Source: Pedosphaera sp. (GTDB lineage: Bacteria > Verrucomicrobiota > Verrucomicrobiia > Limisphaerales > JADLHS01). From it: a stretch of 61,074 nt of DNA. Both the position numbers and the translations under genes were made by a program. Shown here one piece after another: positions 25,912 to 34,817 of the stretch. The notes beneath the pieces were generated by a model that saw only the letters and a list, made by a program, of their open reading frames with translations, searched no databases and had not been told where the DNA came from. The DNA is taken from positions 1-61,074 of the forward strand of contig SIBJ01000015.1 in NCBI GenBank assembly GCA_009695195.1. Direction: 5' to 3'. Position 1 is the stretch's first letter. Each line of letters starts with the position of its first letter.

Positions 25912-26478
25912 ATGGCCGTTTTTATTCACCCCACAGCGGAAGTTTCCAAGCAAGCCAAGCTTGGCGATGGGACTTACGTCTGGAACTTCGCGCAAATCCG
26001 TGAGGGCGTCGTCGTCGGTGAACGTTGCGTGTTCGGCAAAGGAACTTACGTGGACGCCAAAGTGAAGATTGGCGACCGGGTGAAAATCCAGAATAACGCT
26101 TCCATCTTCCACGGCGTGACGCTCGAGAGCGGCGTCTTCATCGGCCCGCATGTTTGTTTCACCAACGATCTTCATCCGCGCGCGATCAATCCGGACATGA
26201 GTTTCAAAGAGCCGACGGACTGGATCATGATGCCTACGCTCGTGAAATTCGGCGCCGCCATCGGCGCGAACTCCACGATCCGTTGTGGGGTAACCATCGG
26301 GAAATGGGCCATGATCGGCGCGGGCAGTGTGGTGACAAAGGACGTGCCCGATTACGGGCTGGCTTTCGGTGCGCCGGCGATGTTGCACGGCTATGTCTGC
26401 CCGTGCGGACAACGGCTGGACGCCGCGGGACGATGCAAGAAATGCGGATTCGATCTTCCCGCCGACGCCTTGCAATAG
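25912..26478 (+). CDS. WbpD/WlbB-like N-acetyltransferase with Cys-rich tail
   Basis: A 188-residue left-handed beta-helix acyltransferase. Hexapeptide repeats run from residue about 8 to 150 (GDGTYVWNFAQIREGVVVG, ANSTIRCGVTIG, IGAGSVVTKDVPDYGLAFG). It resembles the enzymes that acetylate the 3-amino group of UDP-sugar uronates. The C-terminus adds a small four-cysteine ribbon, CPCGQRLDAAGRCKKCG. The frame is open 48 bases upstream, but MAVFIHPTAEVS is the family start. It runs into the SDR gene 6 bases later. Confidence 0.87.
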   Translation: MAVFIHPTAEVSKQAKLGDGTYVWNFAQIREGVVVGERCVFGKGTYVDAKVKIGDRVKIQNNASIFHGVTLESGVFIGPHVCFTNDLHPRAINPDMSFKEPTDWIMMPTLVKFGAAIGANSTIRCGVTIGKWAMIGAGSVVTKDVPDYGLAFGAPAMLHGYVCPCGQRLDAAGRCKKCGFDLPADALQ

Positions 26479-26484
26479 CGGCCC

Positions 26485-27483
26485 ATGTCCAAGCTGTCTC
26501 TCAAGAACAAAAGCATCCTTGTCACGGGCGGGGCCGGCTTCATCGGCAGTCATCTCGTAGATCGTCTGGCGGCGGAATCGCCCACGCGCGTGGTGGTCGT
26601 GGACAATCTCTTTCTCGGCAAGTCGTCAAACTTGGATGACGCCCGCGCGCTGTTGGGGGACAAACTCATCTGCCACTGGCAGGATGCGGCGGACATCGAG
26701 GCCATGCGGGAAATCGTTCGCAAAGAAAAGGTGCAGGTGGTTTACGACCTCGCTGTCATCCCGCTGCCGGCGTCGCTGGAGAAACCGATGTGGACCGTGA
26801 TGGAGAACGTGAAGCTCACCACATCGTTGTGCGAACTTCAGCGCGAGGGAGTCTTCGAGACGATGGTGCATTTCTCGTCGTCCGAGGCGTACGGTTCGGC
26901 GATGTTCGTTCCCATCACGGAGGAACACCCGTTGCGTCAGAGCACGCCGTACGCGGCCAGCAAGTCCGCGGGCGATCTGGTTGCGCTTTCGTATCAGCAC
27001 ACGTTTGGACTCGACCTCACCGTGCTGCGGCCGTTCAACAATTTTGGCCCGCGGCAAAATGAAGGGAACTTTGCCGGCATTATCCCCATTGTCATCCAGC
27101 GCGTGCAGCAAGGCTTGCCCATCATCATCAACGGCGACGGTCTTCAGACGCGGGATTACATTTACGTAACGGACACCGCTGACGCCGCTGTCCGCATGTA
27201 TGAAGAGCCCACCACGCGGGGACGCGTCATCAACATTGGTTCCGGCGTCGAAGTCGCGGTGAACGATCTCGTTGCCTGCATCCTCGAGGTCATGGACTGC
27301 CGGAACCACCCGATTGAACACGGCCCCGACCGCCACGGTGACGTGCGCCGTCACATGGCTGGCACGAAGCTCGCCGAAGAAGTTTTTGGTTTCGCGCCAA
27401 AAGTATCGCTTCGCGAAGGAATGAAGACGACGGTAGAATGGTATCTTTCGCAGTCCGTGAAGGCAGGCGGCGCGTCATGCTAA
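26485..27483 (+). CDS. NAD-dependent nucleotide-sugar epimerase/dehydratase (extended SDR)
   Basis: A 332-residue extended short-chain dehydrogenase. The cofactor motif is VTGGAGFIGSHL. The catalytic triad region is HFSSSEAYG and TPYAASKSAGD. LRPFNNFGPRQ is the sugar-nucleotide-binding block. It modifies an NDP-hexose, by epimerisation, 4,6-dehydration or decarboxylation. FNNFGPRQNEG resembles UDP-glucuronate-type SDRs. The stop overlaps the start of the next gene by 7 bases, tying it to the DegT aminotransferase. Confidence 0.9.
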   Translation: MSKLSLKNKSILVTGGAGFIGSHLVDRLAAESPTRVVVVDNLFLGKSSNLDDARALLGDKLICHWQDAADIEAMREIVRKEKVQVVYDLAVIPLPASLEKPMWTVMENVKLTTSLCELQREGVFETMVHFSSSEAYGSAMFVPITEEHPLRQSTPYAASKSAGDLVALSYQHTFGLDLTVLRPFNNFGPRQNEGNFAGIIPIVIQRVQQGLPIIINGDGLQTRDYIYVTDTADAAVRMYEEPTTRGRVINIGSGVEVAVNDLVACILEVMDCRNHPIEHGPDRHGDVRRHMAGTKLAEEVFGFAPKVSLREGMKTTVEWYLSQSVKAGGASC

Positions 27484-28577
27484 GACTCAATCTCCCCGCG
27501 ACCGGCGAAGACGAACTCGCCGAAGTGCGCACTGTGCTGGCGTCGGGCTATCTCACGCAAGGCCCGAAGGTCCAGGAATTCGAGCGCGGCGTGCAGGCGA
27601 TCGTCGGCAGCAAGCACGCCTTCGCCATGTCTTCCGCGACCACCGCGTTGCATCTCGCGCTGGTGGCGTTGGGAATCAAACCGGGCGACGAAGTTCTGGT
27701 TTCCGACTTCACCTATCCGGCCAGCGGAAATGTCATCGTCCAGCAAGGCGCGATCCCCGTCTGCGTGGACGTGCTCCCGGATACCTACGCGATGGATGCC
27801 GCCGACTTGGAACGACGGATCACAACCAAATCCCGCGCCATCATGGTCGTGCATCCGTTCGGCCTCTCCGCCGACATGGAGGCGGTGAACGCCGTCGCGG
27901 CCCGGCACAAGTTGCCTGTGATCGAAGACGCCGCCTGTGCGCTCGGCGCGAAATTTCGCGGCCGCTGGTGCGGCACGATGAGTGACGCCGGCTGTTTTAG
28001 TTTTCACCCGCGCAAGTCCGTGACCACGGGCGAAGGCGGCATGATTGTGACAGAGCGCGACGACCTTGCGCAGAAAATCTCGGTGCTGCGCAGCCACGGT
28101 GGCGTGCGTGGGCAATGGTATCTGCGGTTCGATGAAGCCGGCTTCAACTACCGCCTCAGCGACATCCTCGCGGCGGTCGGTGTCGCGCAATTGAAGAAGC
28201 TCGACTGGTTGATCAACGGCAAGCGCGCCCACGCCGCGCGGCTCGCGGGATTGCTCGCGGGAATCAAAGGCATCTCGCTGCCGGTTGAGCCTGCCGGATG
28301 TCTGCATACGTACCAGTCATTCGTCATCGTCTTGGATGCAGGCATTGATCGTGACGCCGTCATTGCACGGATGCGGGAACGGGGAGTGGAAACCACGCTG
28401 GGCACGTACGCCATGCACTCGCAACCTTTCTTCCAGCGCACGTACGGTTACAAGCCTGGTGACCTGCCCGTGTCGGATCGCCTCTTCCGCCAGACGCTGA
28501 CCCTGCCATTGTATCCGCAGATGACAGAAGCGGACTTGCAGCTCGTGGCGAAAAGTCTGGAACTTTCGTTGCGTTGA
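27477..28577 (+). CDS. DegT/DnrJ/EryC1 sugar aminotransferase
   Basis: A 366-residue PLP enzyme that aminates keto sugars of NDP-linked intermediates. The PLP-binding lysine is present in FSFHPRKSVTTGEGG. The phosphate-binding SSATTALHLAL and VIEDAACALGA blocks are also typical. It is translationally linked to the SDR, so it may act on that enzyme's keto product. It is the last gene of the plus-strand arm, converging on a minus-strand GT4 gene 17 bases away. Confidence 0.92.
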   Translation: MLRLNLPATGEDELAEVRTVLASGYLTQGPKVQEFERGVQAIVGSKHAFAMSSATTALHLALVALGIKPGDEVLVSDFTYPASGNVIVQQGAIPVCVDVLPDTYAMDAADLERRITTKSRAIMVVHPFGLSADMEAVNAVAARHKLPVIEDAACALGAKFRGRWCGTMSDAGCFSFHPRKSVTTGEGGMIVTERDDLAQKISVLRSHGGVRGQWYLRFDEAGFNYRLSDILAAVGVAQLKKLDWLINGKRAHAARLAGLLAGIKGISLPVEPAGCLHTYQSFVIVLDAGIDRDAVIARMRERGVETTLGTYAMHSQPFFQRTYGYKPGDLPVSDRLFRQTLTLPLYPQMTEADLQLVAKSLELSLR

Positions 28578-28594
28578 GTTGCGCGACAGTAACC

Positions 28595-29695
28595 CTATCG
28601 CACACTCGCGAGCAGACGGCGGTAAACTTCCAGCGTGTTCGCGACCATCTTGTCCAACGTGAATTCTTCCGGCACGGTGGCGCGGAGGTTCGCGCGCGGA
28701 AGTTCCAGCGCCTTCGCCATCTTGCCGGCGAGGTCTGCGGCGTCGCGCGTGTTGATGATGAATCCGTTCACGCCGTCGCGCACGAGGTTGTTCAAACCTT
28801 TCTCGGTCGTCGCCAGCACCGGCGTGTTCATCGCGAGTCCCTCGGCAACGGTGCGGCCCACGTTGCCCATCTTCAACGACGCGTTCACCAGCACGTCGGC
28901 GAGCGAATAAATCTCCGGCATCCGCGACTGGGAACCGGTGAACACGATGTTTTCGCCCAGCCCCAGCCGCGCTACGCGCGCTTTCAGTTCTTGAAAATAT
29001 TTTTCCTTGTCCGGTTGTACACCGCCGACAATCATGCCCACGACCTCGGGCCGCGTCTGCCGCACGATGCCAATCGCATCAATGAAACTTTCGTAATCCT
29101 TCAACCACGTCACGCGTCCGACGGAGAGAATGACTTTGCGGCCAGCCAGCCGGTGTTGTGCGCGGAACCCCGCGACGAAGGCCGCGTCCACTTTCGCCGG
29201 ATCGAATTCGCGCAGGTCCACGCCGCGTTGGATGACCGTGATCCGCCCGACCGCCGTGTTGTAATGCTGTTGGATGTAAGCCGCGACGACTTCGCTCACG
29301 CAAATCACGCGGTCGCCGAACGTCATCACCCGGCTGTAAGGATTCACACTGTTCATCGCGTGAACGGTCGTGACGAACGGGAAGCGCGGACGTTTGTTCG
29401 CAAAGACGCACAACCACGCCGGCACCCGGCTGCGCGCGTGAACTATGGATGGTTTCAACTCGTGCAGCACCCGGCGCAGTTGCAGCGCGCGCAGTGGAAC
29501 GGTGATCGGATTCTTGGAAGCGACGTCCAGTGTGATGTGTTGTCCGCCGTGACGTTCGATCTCGGGAGCGAGCTTACCGCCACGGCTGATGACGAAGCTC
29601 TCGACGCCACGCGTGACGTATTCACGGTTCAACTCGACCACGCCGCGTTCCACGCCACCTTCGTTGAGGGCCGGGAGCAATTGGACGACGCGCAT
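28595..29695 (-). CDS. GT4 family glycosyltransferase
   Basis: A 366-residue GT-B enzyme. The N-terminal domain opens LLPALNEGGVERGV. The C-terminal domain has ILSVGRVTWLKDYESF and the donor-site block SLKMGNVGRTVAEGLAMNTPVLATTEKGL, where the EGLAMNTPV form replaces the more common E-x7-E. It adds an NDP-sugar to a lipid-linked glycan in the cytoplasm. ATG 29695 begins the fold. The longer open frame upstream is not needed. It ends the minus-strand arm. Confidence 0.9.
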   Translation of the reverse strand: MRVVQLLPALNEGGVERGVVELNREYVTRGVESFVISRGGKLAPEIERHGGQHITLDVASKNPITVPLRALQLRRVLHELKPSIVHARSRVPAWLCVFANKRPRFPFVTTVHAMNSVNPYSRVMTFGDRVICVSEVVAAYIQQHYNTAVGRITVIQRGVDLREFDPAKVDAAFVAGFRAQHRLAGRKVILSVGRVTWLKDYESFIDAIGIVRQTRPEVVGMIVGGVQPDKEKYFQELKARVARLGLGENIVFTGSQSRMPEIYSLADVLVNASLKMGNVGRTVAEGLAMNTPVLATTEKGLNNLVRDGVNGFIINTRDAADLAGKMAKALELPRANLRATVPEEFTLDKMVANTLEVYRRLLASVR

Positions 29696-29712
29696 TGGCT
29701 TTGCCTTGCCGT

Positions 29713-30372
29713 TCAAGCGACGACCGGACGAAGAAACCTTGCCGGATTGCCGACCACGATGCTGTTGTCCGGCACATCCTTCAACACCACGCTGCCGATG
29801 CCGACGAGGCTGCGCGAACCGATCTTCACGCCGCTGCGCACGCTGGCGTTCGCGCCGATGTAGCTGGCCGCCGCCACGTGAACACTGCCGGAAAGACACG
29901 CGCCCGACGCGACGCAGCCGTGGTCGCCGATGCAGCAATCGTGACTGACGACCGTTCCTTGCAGCAGGAATACATGATTTTCGATCTCCGCGCGCGCGCC
30001 AATCGCCGCGCCCGCCAACGCCACGACTCCGTGCCCGAGCCGGGCGAGGCTGGAAACCGACGCCTGCGGATGAATGATGGTTTCAAATCGCTCCGCGGCC
30101 AGTCCGGTGGTCTGCAAAATTTCCGCCTTGCGCCAGAAGTTCGCCGGCGAACCGATCCCGTTCACAAAAACAGAATCGGGAAAACGAGCCGCGTCCGCCA
30201 GCGGTCCGAGCACGCGCACGCCGTGGATTTCTTTTCCGTGGAGCGCGCCGTTGTCGTCGAGGAATCCGGCGCAATCGTAAATCATGCGGCCCGCGCGCGC
30301 GTTCACCGCGAGCGCCGCGTCGAGAATGTCGAGGCAGTTGCCGCCGGTGCCGAGGATAATGAGCCGTTTCAC
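29713..30372 (-). CDS. PglD/NeuD-like sugar acetyltransferase
   Basis: A 219-residue protein starting with a Rossmann-like half (LIILGTGGNCLDILDAA) followed by left-handed beta-helix repeats. VVSHDCCIGDHG places the catalytic His as in PglD, which N-acetylates UDP-4-amino-sugars. The C-terminus VLKDVPDNSIVVGNPARFL is typical. The start is GTG 30372. It follows the Asn-type DegT gene by 8 bases, so it would act on the product of that pathway. Confidence 0.88.
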   Translation of the reverse strand: MKRLIILGTGGNCLDILDAALAVNARAGRMIYDCAGFLDDNGALHGKEIHGVRVLGPLADAARFPDSVFVNGIGSPANFWRKAEILQTTGLAAERFETIIHPQASVSSLARLGHGVVALAGAAIGARAEIENHVFLLQGTVVSHDCCIGDHGCVASGACLSGSVHVAAASYIGANASVRSGVKIGSRSLVGIGSVVLKDVPDNSIVVGNPARFLRPVVA

Positions 30373-30380
30373 GGGCGATT

Positions 30381-31514
30381 TCAGGTTTGCAGCGCTTTTT
30401 TCAACGTGGCCACCACGCGGCGCATGTCGTCGTCCGTCAGTCGCGGATGCAACGGCAACGCGAGGCCGCACGTCGCGAGACGCGTGGACGCGGGGCACGA
30501 ATCTTCCGGTTGGAGGAATTGTTGTCCCCAAACCGCCGTGGTGTGGGCGGCCACGGAGCCTGGCCCGGTTTCAATGCCGGCGGCTTTGCATGCTTCGTGG
30601 ATGCACTGACGCTCGGCGGCGGACTCCAGCGTGATCATGAACGTCTGCCACGTGTGCTCCGGGCTGTTAGGTGGAAGACTCAAGCCGCGCCGGCCATCGA
30701 GTTCGGCGAAATAGAGCGAGGCGAGCGACTTTTTGGTTTCGAGAATGCCGGTCAACCGTTTGAGTTGCGCGAGTCCGATTGCCGCCTGCAATTCCGTAAG
30801 CCGGTAGTTGAAACCCGCGCACGTGAAGTCCCGCCGGCCCTCGCGCGTTTCCTCCCCGTGATTGCGGAGCGCGCGGATCGTATCCGCCAACGCCGGCTCC
30901 TTCGTCACCACCAAGCCGCCTTCGCCGGTGCTCACGGCGTTGCGCGCCGAGAAACTGAAAACCGCCGCGCGTCCGAAATGCCCGAGCTGCCGCGCATGGT
31001 GCTTCGCCGCCAGAGCACCCGCGGCGTCCTCGATTACGATCAAGTCCGCAGCGCGGGCGACTTCGAGCAACTCCTCCATCACGGCGGGCAGACCGAATTG
31101 ATGCACGACGACCACGGCGCGGGCCTTGCCAAGGCCGCGTTCGCGAACCAATCGCATCCCGCGCGACAACGCCTCGCCCGTGAGGTTGGCGGTGACGGGA
31201 TCAACATCCACGAAGAACGGAACGGCACCGACGCGCACGGCCATGTTCGCCGCCGACGGCCAGGCAAAGCTGGGAATCAACACCACGTCGCCCGGCCCGA
31301 TGCCGAGCGCGAGATACGTCAAATGCAATCCGGCGGTCGCCGACGAAACCGCGACAGCGTGCGGCATCAGTTGCACCGTGGCCACCGCCGTTTCAAAGGC
31401 TTCGACTTCCCGCCCTTGCCCGATTTCGCCACTCTCCAACACACGCCGCACGGCGACTATTTCCTCTTCGCCAAACAGTGGGCGTGACAGCGGGATGTTG
31501 GGAAGCGCGCTCAT
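30381..31514 (-). CDS. DegT-family protein lacking the PLP lysine (Asn192)
   Basis: A 377-residue protein with the complete DegT fold, including SSATAGLHLTYLALG and VIEDAAGALAAKH. At the position of the Schiff-base lysine the sequence is FSFSARNAVSTGEGG, with AAC (Asn) at codon 192 (30939-30941), where the paralogue at 27477 has Lys in FSFHPRKSVTTGEGG. The known precedent is ColD, a PLP 3-dehydratase with His at this place. Asn would rule out ordinary transamination. Flanking residues are conserved, so this looks like a functional change rather than decay. Confidence 0.85.
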   Translation of the reverse strand: MSALPNIPLSRPLFGEEEIVAVRRVLESGEIGQGREVEAFETAVATVQLMPHAVAVSSATAGLHLTYLALGIGPGDVVLIPSFAWPSAANMAVRVGAVPFFVDVDPVTANLTGEALSRGMRLVRERGLGKARAVVVVHQFGLPAVMEELLEVARAADLIVIEDAAGALAAKHHARQLGHFGRAAVFSFSARNAVSTGEGGLVVTKEPALADTIRALRNHGEETREGRRDFTCAGFNYRLTELQAAIGLAQLKRLTGILETKKSLASLYFAELDGRRGLSLPPNSPEHTWQTFMITLESAAERQCIHEACKAAGIETGPGSVAAHTTAVWGQQFLQPEDSCPASTRLATCGLALPLHPRLTDDDMRRVVATLKKALQT

Positions 31515-31608
31515 TTCGTCGGGAATAATTCAGCCTTGCAACAAATGAGCAGGCTGGTGGTAAAGATTTTCTTGTTGTGGATCATCAGATTCATTGGCCG
31601 CGCCGCTG

Positions 31609-32727
31609 TCAGCGATAAAACCCGGTGATGGTGGACACGACGTATTCCTGCTGAGCCGCCGTGAGTTCGGGGTACACCGGAATCGCGAGCGTGGTGTTCG
31701 CGGCGGATTCACTCATGGGGAAATCGCCGGCCTTGCCGCCGAGATACGCGAAACATTCCTGCAAGTGGAATGGCACCGGATAATAAATCTCGTTCCCGAT
31801 GCCCGCCGTCGTGAGGTGCTTCTGAAGTTCGTCGCGACGTTCCACGCGGACGATGTATTGATTGTAAATGTGCCGCCGTTGCGGGGCCTCGACGGGGCAA
31901 CTGATTTTCTTGCGTTCGACGAGGCCGGATTTCGCAAACAACTCGTTGTAACGCGCGGCGTTTTCCTGGCGCTTTGCGGTCCAGCCGTCGAGGTGCGGCA
32001 ACTTCGCCTCGACGACGGCGGCTTGCAGCGCGTCGAGCCGGAAATTTCCGCCGATGACTTTGTGGAAGTATTTCGGCTTCGAACCGTGCGCGCGGAAGAC
32101 CCGGAGCTTTTCCGCGCGTTCGGCGTCCAGCGCGGTGACGAGGCCCGCATCGCCCGCGGCGCCGAGATTCTTGGACGGGAAAAACGAAAAGCAGCCGTAG
32201 TGGCCGATGGAACCGGCGCGACGGCCTTTGTATTCCGAACCCAGCGCCTGCGCGGCGTCTTCGATGACGATGAGTTTGCGCCGCGCGGCGATTTCCATGA
32301 TCGGATCCATGTCCGCCATCTGGCCGAAGAGATGGACCGGAATGATCGCGCGCGTGCGCGGCGTGATGGCGGCTTCGATGAGATCGGGGCGGAGGTTGAA
32401 CGTCGCGGGGTCAACGTCCACGAACACGGGCTTCGCGCCGACGCGCGCCACGCAGCCGGCGGTCGCGAAAAAGGAATGGGGCGGCGTGATGACTTCATCG
32501 CCCGGGCCGATGCCTTCGACCATCAGCGCGATGAGCAGCGCATCCGTGCCGGAGGAAACCCCGATGGCGTGCGGGCAGCGGCAGTATTGCGCCAGCTTTT
32601 CTTCGCACGACTGAACCTTGGGCCCGAGAATGAAGTATTGCGACTCGAAGACCTCGGCGACCGCCCGGTCTATTTCAGTTTTGATGGCGCGATACTGCGC
32701 CTTGAGGTCCAGCAACGGAACTTGCAT
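31609..32727 (-). CDS. wbpE: WbpE-like DegT aminotransferase
   Basis: A 372-residue PLP enzyme with the active lysine in CFSFFPSKNLGAAGDAG, which is the version seen in WbpE. WbpE aminates the 3-keto group of UDP-GlcNAc(3keto)A. The start MQVPLLDLKAQY is typical. It sits in a minus-strand run with WbpD-like and WbpB-like genes, the expected three steps. Codons upstream of ATG 32727 read into the repeat and are not part of it. The symbol follows family and context. Confidence 0.85.
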   Translation of the reverse strand: MQVPLLDLKAQYRAIKTEIDRAVAEVFESQYFILGPKVQSCEEKLAQYCRCPHAIGVSSGTDALLIALMVEGIGPGDEVITPPHSFFATAGCVARVGAKPVFVDVDPATFNLRPDLIEAAITPRTRAIIPVHLFGQMADMDPIMEIAARRKLIVIEDAAQALGSEYKGRRAGSIGHYGCFSFFPSKNLGAAGDAGLVTALDAERAEKLRVFRAHGSKPKYFHKVIGGNFRLDALQAAVVEAKLPHLDGWTAKRQENAARYNELFAKSGLVERKKISCPVEAPQRRHIYNQYIVRVERRDELQKHLTTAGIGNEIYYPVPFHLQECFAYLGGKAGDFPMSESAANTTLAIPVYPELTAAQQEYVVSTITGFYR

Positions 32728-32762
32728 CGCGGTGATGGAACAGAAATCCGCGGGCCGGGGAA

Positions 32763-32915
32763 AGCTCCAAATTCCAAGCACCAAGCACCAGAGAAGCACC
32801 AAACATCAAATTCCAACGAATAGCAGGACACCCGTGCACCGAAATCACGCGGCAGGGTTTTGTTGTTTGGTGATTGAAGTTTCTCTGGAGCTTGGAGCTT
32901 GGTGCTTGGTTCTTT
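32763..32915. repeat. Heptamer repeat hairpin upstream of wbpE-like gene
   Basis: The left arm (32763-32820) carries CCAAGCA units and the right arm (32865-32915) carries GGAGCTT/GGTGCTT units, period 7 bases. The arms are imperfectly complementary (GCTTGG ... CCAAGC, TCTCTGG ... CCAGAGA). It fills most of the 194-base gap between the WbpD-like and WbpE-like genes. Confidence 0.85.
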
Positions 32916-32921
32916 TCTCAG

Positions 32922-33572
32922 TCAACTTCGCGCTTTTTTGAAATGTTGAAAACCCTCCCTGCCTTCGCTGAATTGTTTTGGCAACGGCGCATCCTCGGCG
33001 CAATCGCGGCAGCGGAGTTGGCCGTTCTCCTCGTTGTAAATCCAGCCGGTCTCGGGGCAGACAAATTCCCCCTTCGTGTCGGCCTTCATCGGATGGCCGT
33101 GGCGGCTGACCCAACCCTTTTGGCGCGCGGGCACGCCGGTCATCAACGCGTAGTCGGGAACATCTTTCGTGATGACCGCGCCGGCGCCGATAAGCGCGTA
33201 GCGACCGATGGTGGTGCCGCAAACGATGGTGGCGTTCGCGCCGATGCTCGCGCCGCGGCGGATGAGGGTTTTTTCGTAGAGATGTTTGCGCACAACCTGC
33301 GAGCGCGGATTGCTGATGTTCGTCAGCACGCACGACGGGCCGAGAAAAACATCGTCCTCGATCTCGACGCCGGAATAGATGGCGACGTTGTTCTGAACCT
33401 TCACGTTGTCGCCGATCTGCACGTCCTCGGCAACCATCGTGTTCTGGCCGAAGACGCAGTGGCGTCCGATGCGCGCGCGGGCGCAGATGTGCGCGAAGTG
33501 CCAGATGCGCGTGCCCTCGCCGATTTCGCAGGGCTGGTCAATGATGGCGGTGGCGTGGGCGGTGTAGCTCAT
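32922..33572 (-). CDS. wbpD: WbpD-like UDP-sugar N-acetyltransferase
   Basis: A 216-residue left-handed beta-helix acetyltransferase. It opens MSYTAHATAIIDQPCEIG and has GTRIWHFAHI and AIYSGVEIEDDVFLGP, typical of WbpD/WlbB, which acetylates UDP-2-acetamido-3-amino-uronate. The C-terminal 50 residues add a cysteine-bearing tail (FVCPETGWIYNEEN, RCRDCAED). It follows the WbpB-like gene by 5 bases. A second acyltransferase of similar design lies at 25912. Confidence 0.9.
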   Translation of the reverse strand: MSYTAHATAIIDQPCEIGEGTRIWHFAHICARARIGRHCVFGQNTMVAEDVQIGDNVKVQNNVAIYSGVEIEDDVFLGPSCVLTNISNPRSQVVRKHLYEKTLIRRGASIGANATIVCGTTIGRYALIGAGAVITKDVPDYALMTGVPARQKGWVSRHGHPMKADTKGEFVCPETGWIYNEENGQLRCRDCAEDAPLPKQFSEGREGFQHFKKARS

Positions 33573-33577
33573 AGGTT

Positions 33578-34576
33578 TCAGATTTTTTTCAGCCGCACGC
33601 CGCGGCCATGCAGGTCCATGGACTTCTGGCAGGCCTCGAGGACTTGCAGGACGCGCAGGCCGGTCTCGCCGCCGCTCAACGGCGCAGAGCGCGTCGCAAT
33701 GCAATGGAGAAAATCCGCGCACTCCGCGGTCAGCGGTTCGCCGGCGGCCACGGGCACGGCTTCAATGTCCTGATTGTGCAGCACGGGCAGGCCGTTCTCG
33801 ACGGTGACGTGCTGGTTGTAGAGTAAAAGTTTTTCCTCCTTCGCCATGTCGTTGAAGACCGCCATGCGTTCCTCGCCGACGACCACGAGCTTTTGTTCTT
33901 TGAACGGATTCAACCAGCTCACGAAAATATGCGCGTGGATGTTTTCCGGAAAATGAAGCGTGGAAACCGTCACGTCCGCGAGGTGGCCGTGAACGAACGC
34001 CGCGCCGCGACAGGAAACTTCCTCCGGCAGCGCGCCGACGAGCCGGAGGATCACCGCGACATCGTGCGGCGCAAAACTCCAGAGCGCGTTCTCCTCGGTG
34101 CGGATTTTTCCGAAGTTGAGCCGGTTGGAATAAATGTAGCGGATGCGGCCCAGTTTCCCGGCGTCAATCAACCCGCGTAGCGCGAGAATGGCGGGGTGGT
34201 ATTCGAGAATGTGGCCGACCATCAGCACGCGGTGGCCGGCGCGGGCGGCGGCGAGCATTTCGCGGCCTTCCTCGGAGCGCAGCGACATGGGCTTCTCCAC
34301 GAACACGTCCCTGCCCGCCGCGAGACATTGCAACGCGAGTGGCAAGTGCGTGACCGCCGGGGTGGCGAGCGCGACGCCGGCGATCTCCGGCAGGCGCAAC
34401 AATTCCTCGACCGAGTCGCACAACTTGGCGCCGGGCGCGAGTTCGCGCGCGCGGGCGCGTCCGGATTCCGTCGCGTCACACACCGCGCGCAACGCGCCGA
34501 GCTGGTGAAAATTGCGGACCAGATTTTTGCCCCAATAACCGCAGCCGACCACGGCCACGCCGGGAGTTGTGCTCAT
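33578..34576 (-). CDS. wbpB: WbpB/WlbA-like Gfo/Idh/MocA oxidoreductase
   Basis: A 332-residue NAD-dependent dehydrogenase. The Rossmann motif is VAVVGCGYWGKNLVRNF. EKPMSLRSEEG carries the conserved Glu-Lys-Pro of the family, and NFGKIRTEENALWSFAPHD is the sugar-site block found in WbpB/WlbA, which oxidises C3 of UDP-GlcNAcA. It leads the minus-strand arm toward WbpD- and WbpE-like genes. A UDP-GlcNAc 6-dehydrogenase (WbpA) to supply its substrate is not in the window. Confidence 0.9.
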   Translation of the reverse strand: MSTTPGVAVVGCGYWGKNLVRNFHQLGALRAVCDATESGRARARELAPGAKLCDSVEELLRLPEIAGVALATPAVTHLPLALQCLAAGRDVFVEKPMSLRSEEGREMLAAARAGHRVLMVGHILEYHPAILALRGLIDAGKLGRIRYIYSNRLNFGKIRTEENALWSFAPHDVAVILRLVGALPEEVSCRGAAFVHGHLADVTVSTLHFPENIHAHIFVSWLNPFKEQKLVVVGEERMAVFNDMAKEEKLLLYNQHVTVENGLPVLHNQDIEAVPVAAGEPLTAECADFLHCIATRSAPLSGGETGLRVLQVLEACQKSMDLHGRGVRLKKI

Positions 34577-34817
34577 AAATTTTTCCGCCGAAATATCGGA
34601 CGGCGGTCTGAATCGAGGCCAATCAAGTCAAAGCCTCCGGGCGTTGTCAATGTCTGGCATCGCAACTCCGACCCGGCGCGGTGAATATTGTCGGTGGTCG
34701 CGTCGTCCATCTGATGCCATTAGTCGGGCCGGATGCCTCGTGGAAGCCAGGGGCCGGTACCGCGGCGTGAGGGTTTTGCGGCTTGTTTCAAAGGCGAACC
34801 CACTTAGAGTTTGCGGC

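Noticed and set aside
28574..32823. Long plus-strand frames opposite the GT4, PglD-like and DegT genes
   Set aside because: They mirror conserved minus-strand genes and show shadow-type composition.
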